Source: Heterodera schachtii | Lineage: Eukaryota > Nematoda > Chromadorea > Rhabditida > Heteroderidae | Direction: 5' to 3' | Assembly (NCBI GenBank): GCA_023374025.1 | Contig: SIJG01000022.1 | Location: 1,573,500 to 1,637,499, forward strand | Length of the DNA: 64,000 bases | Shown here: positions 13,601-28,600 of the stretch, piece by piece | Position numbering within the stretch: the stretch's first letter is position 1 | Layout of the letters: the number at the start of each line of letters is the position of its first letter | Notes under the pieces: generated by a model | Told to the model about the DNA's origin: nothing | Database searches by the model: none | The model's input: only the letters and a program-made list of their open reading frames with translations | Position numbers and translations under genes: made by a program

Positions 13601-16600
13601 AGCGCAAAAGGCACCTTTGAAGCGCGCTTGTCCTTCTGCTTGCACATAATTTGGCACATTTCTTTTGCCAACACTCACAATAATTTCCCTAAAATGTTAA
13701 ATATATTTATTTTTATTTAAAAATAGAATTTGTATTTTCATTTTTGATTTAGAAATCCTTTTTCTTACATATTCCCCGCCCCGGCCTTTGCCGCATCGAT
13801 GGTAAAAGTGCACGAGCGACCGACCTTAAATTGGGTAATTTAAATCCAAATACGAAACAATTAATGACTAATTGCCTTTGCTGGTTGGTCAAGTGTCAAT
13901 TTGACACATTCGGCGTCGAAGGCTTTCACTGTAAAAGGCGAACCGGGCACAGATTGACCATCAAATTGTACAGAAATCTGAACAAAAAAGAAAAATATTT
14001 AAATTTTTGTGAGAAAAATTTTAAATAAAAAACAAACAATTAAAAATCAAATTATAAAATATAGAATTTCTACCAAAAATAAATTAAAATTATTCTTTGG
14101 CATAGTTAACTAAGGCGAAGGAACTAGGGTATTGAAAGAAAAAAAAATCTCCCAAAACTATTGGTATTTGAGTGTGTTTGATGGCACCGACGGTGCCGAA
14201 AACTCGGTCGGCGGATTTGAATTATTCATTTAAATTTTTTTATTATTAAAACCAATGTTTATTAAATTAAATTAAATATTTCATTCAATTTACCTGATGA
14301 TTGCCCACTGTTTGCGGTGTATAACGCACAACGGAACGCGACGGCTCTTCTTCATAGGCCGCAACATCGACGGGCAACAGATCACCACGAGGGTCCTAAA
14401 AGTGATCAAATTTTGGTGAGAGCAGGTGATAAATTACCAGCCAATTGTCTTTAATTAATTTAAATGTTTTTACATTACCGTAATTTGCACTTTCGGTAAC
14501 TGTTCAATCACTGGTGCTGCAGCAGTGTCGTCTTCCTCATCGGACGGCAGAACATCGACGATAAATTCCGTGAGTTGGCCGACGGGAGCTTAAAACATTT
14601 AATAGTTTTAAAATATTTAAATGAAAGCTAACTCCGTTCCAAGCCTGGCCCTGAAGCGATCACTGAAAAGCTTTGGGGGGCATGCCGAATTTGTTGAGGC
14701 TGTTGTTGTTGCTGCGGCAACAGTTTTTGTTGCAACACTTTTTCTGGCACCAAAAGATGGCAAGTGAACGGTGAACCGGGGACAGGCTAAAATTTATAAA
14801 ATTCAGAGAAGTTGTGAGCAATTTGAATATCTATTCTTTTGTGGAAAAATCTGTGAAAAAAAATCTCACAAAATTTTCAAAAAAAATTTCCAGGATTTCG
14901 ACACTGCTGGAACCCCCCCCCCCCATCCCTTTCGAACACTTTTTTGAAAAAATCTCCGCAAAAAGTTTGAATATAAATTGCGTAACCACCTCATTGTTGA
15001 AATGTACAGAAATTGTGTGATCAATCGGCTCTTTGGGCACAAAAGTGATCTGATATTTGTGATGACCAAGTCCACTGGCGGTAGACGGAATTTTCTGAAA
15101 TTTCAAATTTCATTTAAAAAATATATTTTTTCCGTATTTTTTCTTACCCCCTCGTTGACTGCGACTTCCAAATTGCCAACACCTGCTTGGCTGGCATCCA
15201 CAACAAATTTGACGGGCAAATCCACTCCTCCGTCCGGAATTGGGCCGACCAAAATTTCTGATTTTGAACAGAATTCATGTAAAAGAAGAGCATAATTAAA
15301 GAACAGACTATTTTTTTAATTGATTGTTTTTAAGGGGAAAATTATTTTGAAAAATTAAATTTTCTTAAATTTTTTATTTTAAAACGAATTTTTTACGAGG
15401 TAATTATTTTAGAAAAATTAATATTTTATTTTAAATTAATAGATTTTTTGATTTCCCTCACTTGCTGGGTCATAGACTCGGCAAATGAGTGGCGACTCGT
15501 CCACTTCCGTGTCGTTCAGCTGCAACCGAACTTCATGATCACCTGCAAATTAATGAACAATTAAAACAGATTCTTTTTGAAATCAAATCATTATTGTAAA
15601 AAGTCTCATTTCAAACATTGAACGTACTGACCAACTCTGCTGCGGAGTGAACACAATGCGTCGCTGTGGTTGGCCCGTCCTGGTGAATTTGGACCGGCAC
15701 TGTCTCTCTGCTGTTCACTTCTATCAATGAGAAAAAATTGGGAGGCCTCAAGTTTTTTTAAAAAAACTTAAGCAAAAACACCAAGGCCTCCAATTTCTGA
15801 AAGAATTTTTGCTTTTCAAAGGGTGCAATTTTATTGGGTTTGGTGCAACACGTCAAAAAATGGAAAAACGGCAAATAATGCGTGACTGGTGGTGCCCAAT
15901 TAAATTGTGCCATGATTTAGTTTTAGCGTGAATGAGGGCATTTCAATTGGAATTTTCGCTTTTTTCAAATGCGTCCTACCGTATGCCTGGGCTTGCACAA
16001 CCGCGTCAGGGTTCGTCACGGTAACGCTCAGTTCAATGGGGCGGTCCACGCGGCTCAGAGAGGGCGGTTCGCTGACCTGAAAAACAATTAATCAGTGTTT
16101 TTAAGTATAATAAAGCAATTAGCTTAATTGTACGAATTGGATTCCATTTTCCCACCTCCATTTTGCCCGGTGCATATTCTGTCTCTCGCGTGGGCGACTT
16201 TGGATGAGCGCCGTTCATCACATTTTTGTTGGCTTTTTTGTCCTTTTTCTTTTTGCCAGAACTTGAAAAATGGTAATTAAATTGCTTGAATCTTCATAAA
16301 AAATTGAATTTTTTAAATTTTTGTCAAATTAAAATTCATTTAATTGTTTTCCCATTTTCTGCTTCTCACATCATCGCCGCTTCGTCCTGTTTGGCTCGGC
16401 TCCAAAATGTGCACTTCGAATGGGCTGCCCCTCACCACTTCTTTGTTGAACCTGGCAAAGTGCCAAACTCAAAAATTAAATGCTTAATCATTAAAATTTA
16501 TATTAGAAAATTAATTAGTTATTCAAATTTTACGTTATGTGCACAGTGTGTGTTCCGGCAGTGGCTGGGTTGAAAGTGACCAGAAATTTGGCGGTTCCGC

Positions 16601-19600
16601 TTTCGATTTGGCTGACATGTGATGGGATTATAATGCCGTCGTGGTCCTGGCAAAAAAAAAAAAAAATTAATATTTTAGAGTTAAATAAATAGAAAGTGGG
16701 TGTTTATTTGTTAATTAATAATTTTTATTATCGTTAAGAATTGGTTGGTACAAAAACATATTATTTTTATTTTTTAAAGTTTTTACAACCTCAAAATAAT
16801 TTCATTTTTTGGTGGTATTATAAAAATGGTTTATCAATTAATTAATTATTTTTAATAATAAATGTGTAAAGTCTATTCAAATTTGTTTTAAATTATGAAA
16901 TTTCTAATTAATATATTGGAAAAAGAATAATTTTTTGTGCAAAATATTTGAAATATTTCTCAATTCCTCCACCTTTATGGCCATCTCCAAGTTGCCAAAT
17001 CCGGCCCTGCCAGCGTCCACAGTAAATTCCACCGTATCATTGACAGTCGCTTCGGTGACAATGTCTTCCACCACAATTTGGCCAGCATCATAAACGCGAA
17101 TTGGGAACGGAGTTTGGGGATGGGGCTAAACATTTTAAAAATTATTAAATTTAATCGAAAAATTATTTCCAAAATGCCACCATGTTGTTCACGAACACCA
17201 ACACTTTGTGCGTTCCGACCTGAAAATGACACATTTGTTCAGAAACCTTTTAAATTTTTTGAAATAAAAATTCGTCATTTAAATAGTTTCTTGGTATAAT
17301 TCGGTGTTTAAATGTTCTATAACAATTTTGAAAATTAACAAAAAAAATTTTCTTTGGGTTTACCAGTAAAAAAACACTTTTGGCGGAATTTAAAAAATAG
17401 CCTAACACCAATTCTTTAATGAAATATATTAAATGTCTCAATTCGGCACCTTTTTATTGTTCGATTTTTAAAATTTGTGTTTAAGTTCCAATTGAAAATG
17501 CCCATTTTCACCTCCGTTGGTTTGAAGCTGATCTCCCACGTTTTGCTGCCCGTCTTGCGGAGTCGGTGTACAATCTCAACGGCTTGCGGTTGTGCTGCAG
17601 TTGGTTCTGCCACGCGTTGTTCGCCTGCAATTTGAGCGCTGGCGGCACTCGTGGCGGGAGGAGTTACAAGCAAAAATGGCAAATTTATTAATTAGGTTTT
17701 TAAATTAATTATTTGTTTAAATTACCACTCGCAAAACGTCTTCTTTGCCCAACTTGAGCCCGTCCAGCTTCACCTCCACCTCTTTACCACGACGGACGAC
17801 CTGAGAAAAAGAGACAAAATATTTTCCAATTTTTATTGTAATTAAACAATTATTAAAATTAATTTTTATTATAATTAAATAATTATTCCTTTTAAATGAA
17901 AATTATTTCGCTTTTCTCACCGAATGTTTGCTGCTCAGTTTCGATTTGCCCCATTCAAAAACGCCGTCCGTTTTGTCTTTGCCCCGGAATTTCAAGCTCA
18001 GCCGCGGCGTTGTCGCTTTTGAAGAATGCCTTGAACTAAAAATTGAATATTATAATTAATTGCTATATTTTTTTTTTAATTTTTCCGCTAACCTCGAATG
18101 TTTCATAAACATTGTAATTAATGAAATTATTATTTATTTATTTTTAATTTCTCCACTTGCCTCGGTGTTTCCGACTCAGCCTCGTGATCCGTTGTTGTGG
18201 CTGAGCCTCGTCCTTCGACAGGTGAAGGTAACGTTTCCTGAATTTTGGTGTGATTGAGGGGGGAGGGGAGCAGTTCACGCGGTACAACCATTTCCGCAAT
18301 TGAGAAAGTTTTCACAAAAAATTAATACAATAATTATAAAGATAAAAACTGAAAAAAAGTATTTGAACATTAAGTCAAATGGATTGGGCTTTCCGCTTGA
18401 GACAAACGGTGAAAAGTTATTATGGTCCAATAAAAATCCAAATTTTCAGGCCTAAATGGGACTTAAATCCCCAAAAATGGCCAGTTATGGTACGAAATAA
18501 ATTAAAAACCAATTACAAATTATAAATTTTTCTACATTGATCTCGTTAGCACCAGAGCCCCGGTATTTGCGCCTATGTCCAAAATCGGATTCAAAAGTGA
18601 ATTTTTTCAAGCCCTAATAGCCTAAACAGCATTTAAATTAGAAAACCTAGTTTTCTAGTTTATTAGGACCATTAATTCAGCTGTTTGAATAATTATAATT
18701 TTTCTCAAAAATTTAATAACTATCAAATTATCAGACATAACAACTCTCTATCACTTAAATAATGCTGTTTAGGCTTTCAGGGATTGAAAATACTTAAATT
18801 TGAACCCGATTTTGGACAAAGGCGCAAATGTCGGGACAACCGTATGGACTTTTTTTGAGTTACACATTTACCCAAACCCAGTTACAAATCAACCATTTAC
18901 AGTAAGCGCTAGTGTTTTGGCCCCATTACTGTATTCGGCAAACGCACTTTTAAGTCGTGCGCTTTGTGCACGCCGTGCTCCTGCAAGCGGTGTCGCGTGC
19001 CGGGTGTCATCGGCGGTGGCCCGCCGGCATCGACAATGGTGGACGAAAAAGGGTCCACAATGTGTGTTGGCATTGCCGCTGGACGCCGTTGGTCTACCAT
19101 AACGGTTTCTACGGTAGGCTGTGGCGATACGGTGACAGTCTCAGTGACGACGCCCACTGTCTCCAAGCCGTGCTGCTGGTGCTGTTGGGCACGCAACATT
19201 TCCACAGTGCGACGCGCTAATTGAATAACAAATTGACTAATTAAAAATTGGAAACGGAAAAAAGGGGGGAAAACGGATTTTGAAAAGAATGGTCATTTCT
19301 AAAAAAATGTTTAAAGAAGAAAGCTTTTGGTATCCTTTACAATAAAAAAAAAGAAATTTCCAATTAAAAAAATCTTTTTTTATAATTTAATATTTTGGCG
19401 AAATTTTAATTTTAAATTGGACTATTTTCAATAAAAAAATTATTGAATAATGTTTTGTTTAATATTTTCGATTTTATTGTTGTGTTTTTTGCTTTTAATT
19501 AGCACCTCTTTGGTCGAGTGGCGCATACGGAACTTCGCGCGCTTTGTGAAACTCGGCGACTGATTGTGAAGATGGCTTAATTAATTATCAAATTCATAAA

Positions 19601-22600
19601 AAATAAGAAAATAAATTAATTAAAATTTAAAAATTGCAAATAAATATTTATTTGGAGTAGAGTAAATATCGCCGGACGCTATTTGAAATTTTGCAGAAAA
19701 TAGTAAAAGCATAAAGCTATCGAACAATTCTGGGAATTCTCTTAATTTGATTAATAATTAAAAAAAGTTATGGTCCAAAATATCATCCAGCGATATTTTG
19801 GAGTGCACCAATATTTGTCCACCTCTTTCTGTTCACTGGTCGATGGGTGTTCTTTGAGCAAAGTGAGTTCAGCTGATCTGGTCATCTCAAATTGGGCCGC
19901 CTCAGTGTCAGCCTCAAAATTAGATTTTAAAATAATTTGAATTTAAATTAACAAATAATTAAATTCAAAACCAACCCCCGGCGGTGGCGGCGGTTTTTTC
20001 ACGTCAGTTTCAGTGCCAAAATATTTGTGTGGTGGCGAAACAGCAGCTTTAGGTGAAGGTGATGGAATACGGCCACCAAATTGCTGGAATTAATAACAGT
20101 ATTTAAATTGCTTTTTAATTTTTTAATTTGATTGAATTAATAAATAAAATTTACCGTCTCTCGTGGGGGTGGCAACGGGGACATACGTCGCTCCACAGTA
20201 TGTGTCGTGGTTGTTGTTTTGTCATACTGTGCCACCTTTATTTGTAGATTTTGGATGTTTTGAAAGAGCATATTTTCCAATAATTAACTGTCACTATATT
20301 TTATTTTATTTGCTAATTGCTTTTGATAAAAATACAAAAGTTCCTCCTACCGTATAACCGAGTAGCCCCCGCGGCGGTTCACTCTTCTCCCGCTGACGCA
20401 TCGCGGACTGCAGCAGTGAGGTGCTGCGCAAGTCGCCGGCAGTCGTCACAGGCTCAGCGGCGGACACGTCATGGCGACGCTGCTCGACGGGCGACGCGTG
20501 CTGTGAGTGCTGAGAAAATGGCAATTAAATTATATGATCAATTAAAAAATATTGAAATTGCTAATTAAAATTATTATAGTAAAAATAAAAAAATAAATAT
20601 TATAGTAAAAATAAATAAATAAATATGTTAAAAGTTGATATATTTTTTATTTTGATGGTAAAATTCTATTTTTTACGTACCGCGCGCGCAATATACGCCG
20701 GCGATGACGGAGAAGGCGCGTAAGAGGAGGCGGTGTCCGCGTGGGGCGACACGGACGAATGGTAAGCGGAGGACGGGCCACGCTCCAGCGGCACAGAGGC
20801 GCCGCGAGAGGTCGGCGGAGAGCCATAGACAGCCGCTAATTGTAAGTCAAATAAATTGAAATTTTTTTAAATTTAATTTTTCATAAATATTATGTTTAAA
20901 TAGTAACTTATTAATGTATTAATTCATAAGGATAATTGAAAAAGAAAATTATAAAAATTAATTTGCATTTGTCATTTAATAATTTCGTTATTGAAAAATG
21001 GGACAAAAAATATTGATTTAATTAAATTTTTTTAGTCCAAAAAAGCTTAAACTAAAAAGAGGGGTGAGTGGTGTTTTACATTGGAAAAAAGTCAAACAGA
21101 ACCAAAAAACTAATTTATTTTCTGTTAAAAATAAAATAAATAAATGGAAAATTACAACTCGGAATTTAGTATGAAGAGAATAAAAAATTAGGAAATTAAT
21201 TTATGATTATTAATTAATGTAATTAAAAAGGAAGGAATTGGTTGTCACTTGTTCCCGCCGGACGTGCATAGACTGGTGCCGAGACTGGTTTGCCCACCTG
21301 CCGTTCTCGCACATCGACTTCGATGGGGCAGCCTTTGCAAAAAAATAAATTAATTAAAATTTTTGGAAATTAAAAAATATATATAGAGAGGCAAATTGCG
21401 TTAATTTTCAAAGGAAAAAGAAAGCCGCCTCTGACCATGCACTTGAAGCCCGTTGAAAGTGACATCGATCACGTAAGTGCCGGAATGTTGGGGAATGAAA
21501 GTGACCAGACAACGGCCGGCATCTGTGACGGAATATTTTATTAAACTCAAAAAATATATAATTAATTAAAAATTTTAAAATTAAGAAATAATTTAATAAT
21601 AATTTAATTAAAATTTATAAATTAAAAAAAGTCATTAATTAATTAATTATTATATTCATGCACAACAAAAAAAAACATATTTCAGCGATTTGATAAAAAT
21701 GGTAAATTTTTCATTTTAAAATTATAAAATTGAAATTGAATTATTGGCCAAATTCACCCTGCATTTGCACGTTGTTCGGCACTTGGCCTTGGTTGACCGA
21801 AATTTCCAACTGTCCCTTGCCCGCCTCGGTCGCGTCAACTGCAGGGATAACGTACAATTGGGACACATAGCGCGGGGAGGACAACGGAGGGCCGAGGCCA
21901 TCACCGGAGGACATTTTCAACGAATTTCAGAAAACAAAAACAATTTTTGCGATTTGGAGGCCTAGCAAAAGAGGCCTTGGCACTGATTATTCTATAAAAA
22001 ATAAAAAAATAAAATTGGGGAGGGAAGAAAAACAAATAAAAATATGATTCATATAAACTGAAAAATGCCGGGGGGATCAATGAAAATAGTAAAAATTTAA
22101 TTTATAATTATTTTAAATCAAAATAAAAAATATATTCAAAAACTTTTAATGAAAATGATTGGATGCAATTCTTCTGCCAACGAGTAAATTGAGAAGGTTT
22201 TTCAATTTGTTTCTTCTCATCGATATTTGTGTAATTTGGAAAATTGCCCAAGGCAATTATTAATGCAACAATTAATAATAATTTTGTTGTTTGTGCGGTT
22301 AATTTTCTTAATTACATCAAATCCTTATTTAGATGGGCAAAAATAATTTAAAATTAGTAAATTATTAATGAAACAAAATTTGAGCAATAAAAATTGATTG
22401 AAGCGAAAGTGTCTCTTTCGCCTCTCAATCAGCGGAAAGCAAACAAAAAAAATAAGTAATAAAAAGACGTTGTGATTGGCCCATACAAAACTCACAACAA
22501 ATCCATTGATATTCGCTGAATGGACGGCCAATTTATTGAACAGAAAAAAACAACACAAAAAGAAAAATAATAAAAAATGAAATGGAAAAAATGAAAATGA

Positions 22601-25600
22601 AAAATAAAATGAATAAATAAAAATTAAAAAATAATGACAGTGAATTGTAAAAAATGCGTGAAGAGACAAGGACAAAACTATCATTTGATAGCGAAATTAT
22701 GCAAATTCTGTGCTGGATTTACGGCCCACAAATAAGACCATGCAATATTTTACATTAACACGGTCGTTGCCCGAATTGGCCGATTAAAAAAGTGGGCGAC
22801 AAATTCAGAAATTGAGGACCAAGAAAGGGCAAATTGTGGCTGAGAATAAATAATGCCATAAATTAAATTCTATTTCCATTGAGTGGGTGCCGAGATGAGT
22901 CAGCTGTTAAGTTTCTTACTTAATTAGCTTTAAAAAGTAATCATTTCCTCTTTCTAGTGACATTTCGCATTATGGCACTATAAAACTCCAAAAATAGCAT
23001 TTGGCGATGGTGTGTGCTACTGTATTTATTTAAACAGAAGCCGAGCAGAGTTTGTATGACATGACGAATTTGTTGGGGAATTTGGCGAAGCGAAGCGTAA
23101 TGATTGATTATTGTCTGCTGACAATTTGACAAAATGATATGGGGCGGGGGCGGGGGAAGAATATTTTGCAGCACAAATTGCCCCCGGGGACATTTTTAAT
23201 ATTTTCGTGCGCGGAATTTCGCTTCTTATGGAATTTCGGTCGGTTTGTGGTCGCGAAGACGGACAGCCCAAAATGAATATTTTGGAGAAGGAATGTTACG
23301 GAAGTGATGATGATGATGATCTGATTATCTGTGTATGATGATAATGAGGAGACCAAAGAAACCCCCGGGGGAATTTTGTGGTCGTCCGACCCTCCGCCGA
23401 CTGACAAACGACGACAACAGCGAAATTTTTGCTGCTATTTTGGAATTTAAACGACAAAAAATTCTTGTAATTGTCTGGTGATAAAAAAAAACTGTGAGCC
23501 CATTAATCATTTATTATTGATAATGGAAGAACAAAAGATTATTTATATTTTTTTGAATTAAAAAAAACATTTTATTTTAGTAAATTTTTAAAACTTTTTG
23601 CAATTTCTATGCTTTAAAAATTAATTTATTGAAATTTTAGGCACTAATTTTTTGCATAAATTTCCCGAAAAAGTACAAAAGCCTCTCCTTTGCCAATATG
23701 TACAACATATTGCGGCGGTTGTGGGCCTGTGACCACCGCCGCACCTCTCAAAACACCGCCACCGTTGGAGATGGAAATGTGTACAAATTTGGGTCGGGCG
23801 GTGGTCGCGAGAATCGATCAATTCGCCCGCCCGCCCCCCGCGGGGGTTGGGGCGGCGCAAATTTGGGCGGTTTTTCTATAGGGGGGGGGGGGGGGCGGTC
23901 GGCGAACGCAATGAACGGAAAATTGAAATTTTTTTTTCTTAAAATCGCAAATTTAATGGCGAAACGCCCAAGGGGCCCTGGGAGAATTTAACTGGTTTAT
24001 ATATAACAATACATATAAAATATTTGTTTTTTCCTTTTTATTACTAACCACAGAAATCCCTTGATCAAAGTGTCTGTCCTACAGTACACCTAATTTCCTA
24101 CTGTATTCATTTGATCGTATAATTGGTTTGTATTAATAAACAGTGTGCTCTTTTGTCTTAAAAATAAGAGTACATCTTAATAGAAAACTCTGTAAAATGT
24201 GAAATTGCGTACAATTTGTTCACCGAATAATTGGGGGCTTTCAGCGATTTAATCCATCGGAATTAAAGGATCAAAAGGAAAAGAGTCAAAAAGAAAAAAA
24301 AAATATTTTTCGAGATAAATAAGAATAATTATTTTTTTGTTAATTAATATTACAATTGTGTTTCTTTTAATTTTTTTTAGAAAAAAGCCAATAAATAATC
24401 CATTTAAATAAATACAAAAATATAAAAAATTTACCCAAAAATTACTAGAGAAAAAAGCTTAAGTTTGATTTTGTCAAAATTTAAAAGCTGTGAATTTCTT
24501 TTCGATCTTCAACATAAATAAATAATTAAATGAATAAAATGAGAAGCGTAAAACGAAGCGGCGTTTCGTTTGGTCCGTCCGTTCGTCGCCCCCCCCCCCC
24601 CGTCTTTTGTTCTTGCAATATTTTGGGCACCTTCGCCTTCGTCAATCCCTTTGCTCATGCGTTTTGTTTGTTTGTTTGTTTATTCTGTGGCGCATTGCGC
24701 AGTATTTTTAACCCCCGCGGGGAGGGGAAAATTCGGCGATTGACAAAGACGGGGAAAAGCGGGGAAAGGACGGGGGGAGGGAGGGATTTTATCAAAAAAA
24801 AAAAACACGAACAGAGAAAAAAAACCCAAAATTAAAAGTCAATGAAAAATGTTGATTTTAATACAAATATAATTGTTAATTAATACAAATAAATAAATAA
24901 AAAATGAATTTTAAAAAATATATAAAAATTGAAAACATTTCATTTACAGTCAAAAAAATGTCTTTAAATTATATTTTGAATTAATTAATTAAATGCACCT
25001 CAATTCTACATATAAATAAATTATGCGTCATGCGTCGGAGGTGTTCTCCCCTTCCCTCCCCCGACCGCCGGCGGGGTCCGTTCCGGAACCATTGGTTGCA
25101 CTAACGGAATGAACTCGTTCCGGAAGCGGTGAATCTGATCAGTGATCGAAATGGAAAATGACTAATTGGAGTGTGAGGAGAGTGAGTGAGCAGCAGGTGA
25201 GTGAGTGTTGACGATGGGAGCAAGGGGGGGGGGGAGTGTTTTGCCGTCCCCCGTTCCATTTGCCTTTTGTCCAAAGAAAGCGTCGCTTTTTAGCGATTGA
25301 AAAAATAGTACATGGGAAGAGAGAAGACATACAAAAAAGGAAATAGTGGGTGGAAAAAGAAAAATAAAGAAAAAAACTAAATTGAATTAATTGAGAAATT
25401 CTATATAAGGATGGTGGTATTTTGGAGATGGGAAATGGGAGGGTTCGGCAGTGCCGAAACTTCGGCTTCGAAAACTTAGGGGCTTTTTGGGCTTCGTACT
25501 TCGAGCTTCAAGTAATTAATTATCCGAAGCTTAGGCGAAAAAGACCCCAAAGATGGGCTCAAAAACCAAGAAAGTCAATTTTTTAAAATTTTTGCTGAAA

Positions 25601-28600
25601 ATCTGATAATAAGTCGCAACTAACTCCAAAAATTTTCCTCGGGCGCCTATAGGCATCGCCGGACTCCTCCTGTTTATAGATTTTTTTTTCTTAAAAAGTG
25701 GGTCGCAAAATTCTCACAATTCGTTCAATAAATTTTAAACTTTTGATCTAAAAAGATAAAATTGGCAATTTTTGATGAAATCTTTTAAGAAATAGGGCTA
25801 ATATTTCCAATTTTCACCTCGACGGCGCCTATCGGTACCCATTTTTTCGAAGCACGAAGCTCGAAGTTCGAAGCCCAAAAAACGCGAAGTTTTCGAAGCT
25901 CGAAGCTCGAAGCACGAAGTTTTTGAAAAATTAATTTTACCCTAACAAAACTTTTTTTTCAAAAAAATTTCGTATTCACTAAAAATTAATTAAACTATAA
26001 TTTAAAAAAATAAATAATTTATGCCTCCTAATAAATTTTTCATTTTTTGATTTTGATTATGGCTACCAACTTAAAATTTTCAAAATCAGCATTTGGCCGG
26101 TAAAAAATCAGCATTTTGGTAAATTTTATTCCATGTTTAAAAAACTCAATAAAACGTTTTTTGCGGCGCGCTTTTTCCAAAAAAACTTTTTGTGAACGGT
26201 GGGCCGACGGCGCCGGTAGGCGCCGTTGGGAAAAATTTTGAAATTTGAACATATCTAGTTAACAAATTTAAGCAAAAAATGTAAAAATTTTGCGATTTTG
26301 AGTCTATTTTTTAATAAAAATTGAGAGTGTGGTAGGCGTCGCCGGGCAAATTCTCACATTCGTTAATATAATTTTAAACTTTTGATCTAAAAAGATATAA
26401 AATTGGCAATTTCTTTGATGAAAATTTTTAAGAAATAGGGCTAATATTTCCAATTTTCCCTCGACGACGCTTATCGGTACTCGTCCCCCCCCCCCCCCGG
26501 CTATGCCTTGGGTTGGAAGTGTTTGTGGTTGGTTTGGTAAGGCATGGAACAAAGTGTTGGTGGCACTCATTCGTGTTGAACCGACGCATTTGTAACCAAT
26601 CGCCCGGCGGCGACCCCCAAAAACATCTTATTCCCTAATTACACATTTAATGACATTAAAGGCAAAAACAGGCACTCGTAAATCGCTTTAAGGGGGAGGA
26701 GAAGGAAGTGTTTGCGCACTCATTTTCACTGTGCCTCCGTCCGTCCGTGCACAACAACACACAAATCTCTCCTCCAACCCATCAACGACGAAGCAGCAAA
26801 AAAAGAAAAAACGAAATATTTTGGCAAACATTGGCCCACCCGCCAAAAAGTTTTTGGAGCGTAAAAATATTATTCGCGTCAATGCGATCAGCAGCAGCAA
26901 CAGAAGCGTAATTTGTGTTAAATTGGAAATTTATTGAGGGAAATGTGAAAAAAAAATGGAAAAAAAGAATTTAAATTAAAAAAAACAGAAACCGAAAAAA
27001 GTTAAGCAATTGGTAGACAAAATTCTTTTGGGAAATGAATGAATGGATGAGTCCCTAATTACTTAAAAATGGGTGGCATATTCTCGCGCACAAACGGTTC
27101 AATTATCAGTTTAAATAAATTGAAGGTCATTCGTTGGATGGTTTGACGTCGACAATCAAAAGCAAAAAATTAAAACTGCAAAGAGAATGTTGGAATTAAA
27201 ATTAATATAATAATAAGTGAAAAGCACGAATAAAAAGGAAACTCTCGAGTAAATTCCGTAAGAAAATAAAAATATGGGAAATTTCATAAAAAGCAATTAA
27301 AAAATAAGGGAAATTAGAAATAAGCAACTCCTTTCTCAACAAAATGCTCAATGCATCAGCAGAAAGCAAGAACAATCTGTGCTGCTGAAAAAGTGAACAA
27401 CGACAGTCAGTGGAGAAGCACTTGGGAACAAATATTGTGAAAAGCGGATCATAAATGAATGAATGGATGGATGGATGAATGAATGAATTGAGAGGGGTGA
27501 GAAGCATTGGTCGGTGGAAGCGAATTGGAATTGGAATTGGAATTGGTTGAATGCTTTTGAATTGGCGCCATTTTCCATTGTTATTGTGTGGTCAAATCGT
27601 CAACAAACTGATCAGACAATGAGAGATAGAGAGAGGAGAGAGACAAAAAGAGAGAGAGGGGAGGGAGGAGAGAGAGAGAGACGGGAGAGAAGAGAATTCT
27701 AGCAAAATATTGAACCTAATGGCATTTTATTAACAGATTTAGACCAAAAATATTAATTTTAATGACCTTTTTCCAAAAGACCATAAAAAGTTAATAAAAT
27801 CACAGTTTAATATCAAATTTCTCCGCTGGTAAATGCCAAAATGAAAAACACAATTTTATGGCGTTAATAAAGCGGTCATTTTCAACCAAATAAATAAATC
27901 AACAGTAAAATTGGACCATACGAAAGGGTGAGCAAATGATTCGATTCGCTCTTCTCCAATTAACGGACCCTTCTCAAACAATCGTTGCAATAAAAATGTT
28001 AATTAAAAAGGCATAAAAATGGAGGCGCAAATGAAAAGAAAAAGGCGATTGGTGAAAAATAATAGCGCAATATTTGTACTTTATAAGAATTCACGCGAAA
28101 AAGTCCTCCTCTGGCGAGAAAAAGGAAAAAACTATGCCAATTTGTCCTACCGGTAAATTGTGCCATTTTGCCCGGTCGAAACTCCTCCGGGTCCTTAAGC
28201 CGAACTCGAACCCGGCGAGGGTCAAACGCGGAAATGAGTAACGGTTCGGTGTCCATGCGACGACCGTTTAGAAACACTTCCAACGCGTAGTCGGCAACCT
28301 CAAAAAGGATTTGGTGAATAAGTAATTATGTAAATATTGTATTGTATTGTATTACAAAAATTAAAAATGAATTTTTGAAATAAATTTTTAAAAATTGGCA
28401 GGAAAATTTTAGTTTAAAATTGGAATTTTTCCTTTAAATTTCAATTTACAATAAATTATTTCGGTCCTACAAATTAGGTGAAATGGTCAATTAAATAAAA
28501 AAATAAAAAGCAAATTAGTAAATGACAAGGTTTTAATTGCCAAAACCCCAAATAAATGCGCCCTTTATTTATTGCTAAAATTCAATTGGTTCTCACCCTT

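Larger units (their letters stand above)
4692..17800 (-). other. Filamin C-terminal Ig-repeat block
   Basis: About fifty short exons encode successive Ig-filamin repeats, almost all joined in consistent phase. Repeat signatures seen include GSPFEVHILEPS, GSPFTVKAFDAE, GSPFHCEVVDPRR, GSPFSLVVEEQ, GSPFSVLVVDPS, GSPFTFNVTNPP and GSPFFVLIVDTE, with matching AG-G and F-P---G motifs between them. Linkers inside the block include a Lys-rich one (GKKKKDKKANK, about 16220), a Gln-rich one (about 14700) and a Glu-rich one (about 13330). GC donors are used at exon ends 13876, 13287, 8735 and 5453. The exon near 15672 needs a one-base correction to stay in frame, and the frame at the start of the exon near 12590 is uncertain. 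Confidence 0.82.
21839..28150 (-). other. Long (6.3 kb) filamin intron containing repeats and GC-rich islands
   Basis: The donor GTAGGA at 28150 and acceptor CCCTGCAG next to 21838 join phase 1 to phase 1, restoring a continuous repeat strand (MAQFT + VDATEAGKGQLE). This intron is far longer than the others, which are mostly 40-300 nt. It holds simple repeats (GAATGA/GGAATT units 27455-27545, GA-rich 27620-27690), poly-C/poly-G runs, a GC-rich stretch at 23690-23900, and a repeat cluster at 25440-26490. A GC-rich 23.7-23.9 kb island and the alternative ATG at 21914 make an internal promoter possible. Confidence 0.7.

Noticed and set aside
22325..22684. 119-codon minus ORF with hydrophobic content
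   Set aside because: Lies inside the long filamin intron, poly-Phe rich from A-rich sequence, no supporting signals.
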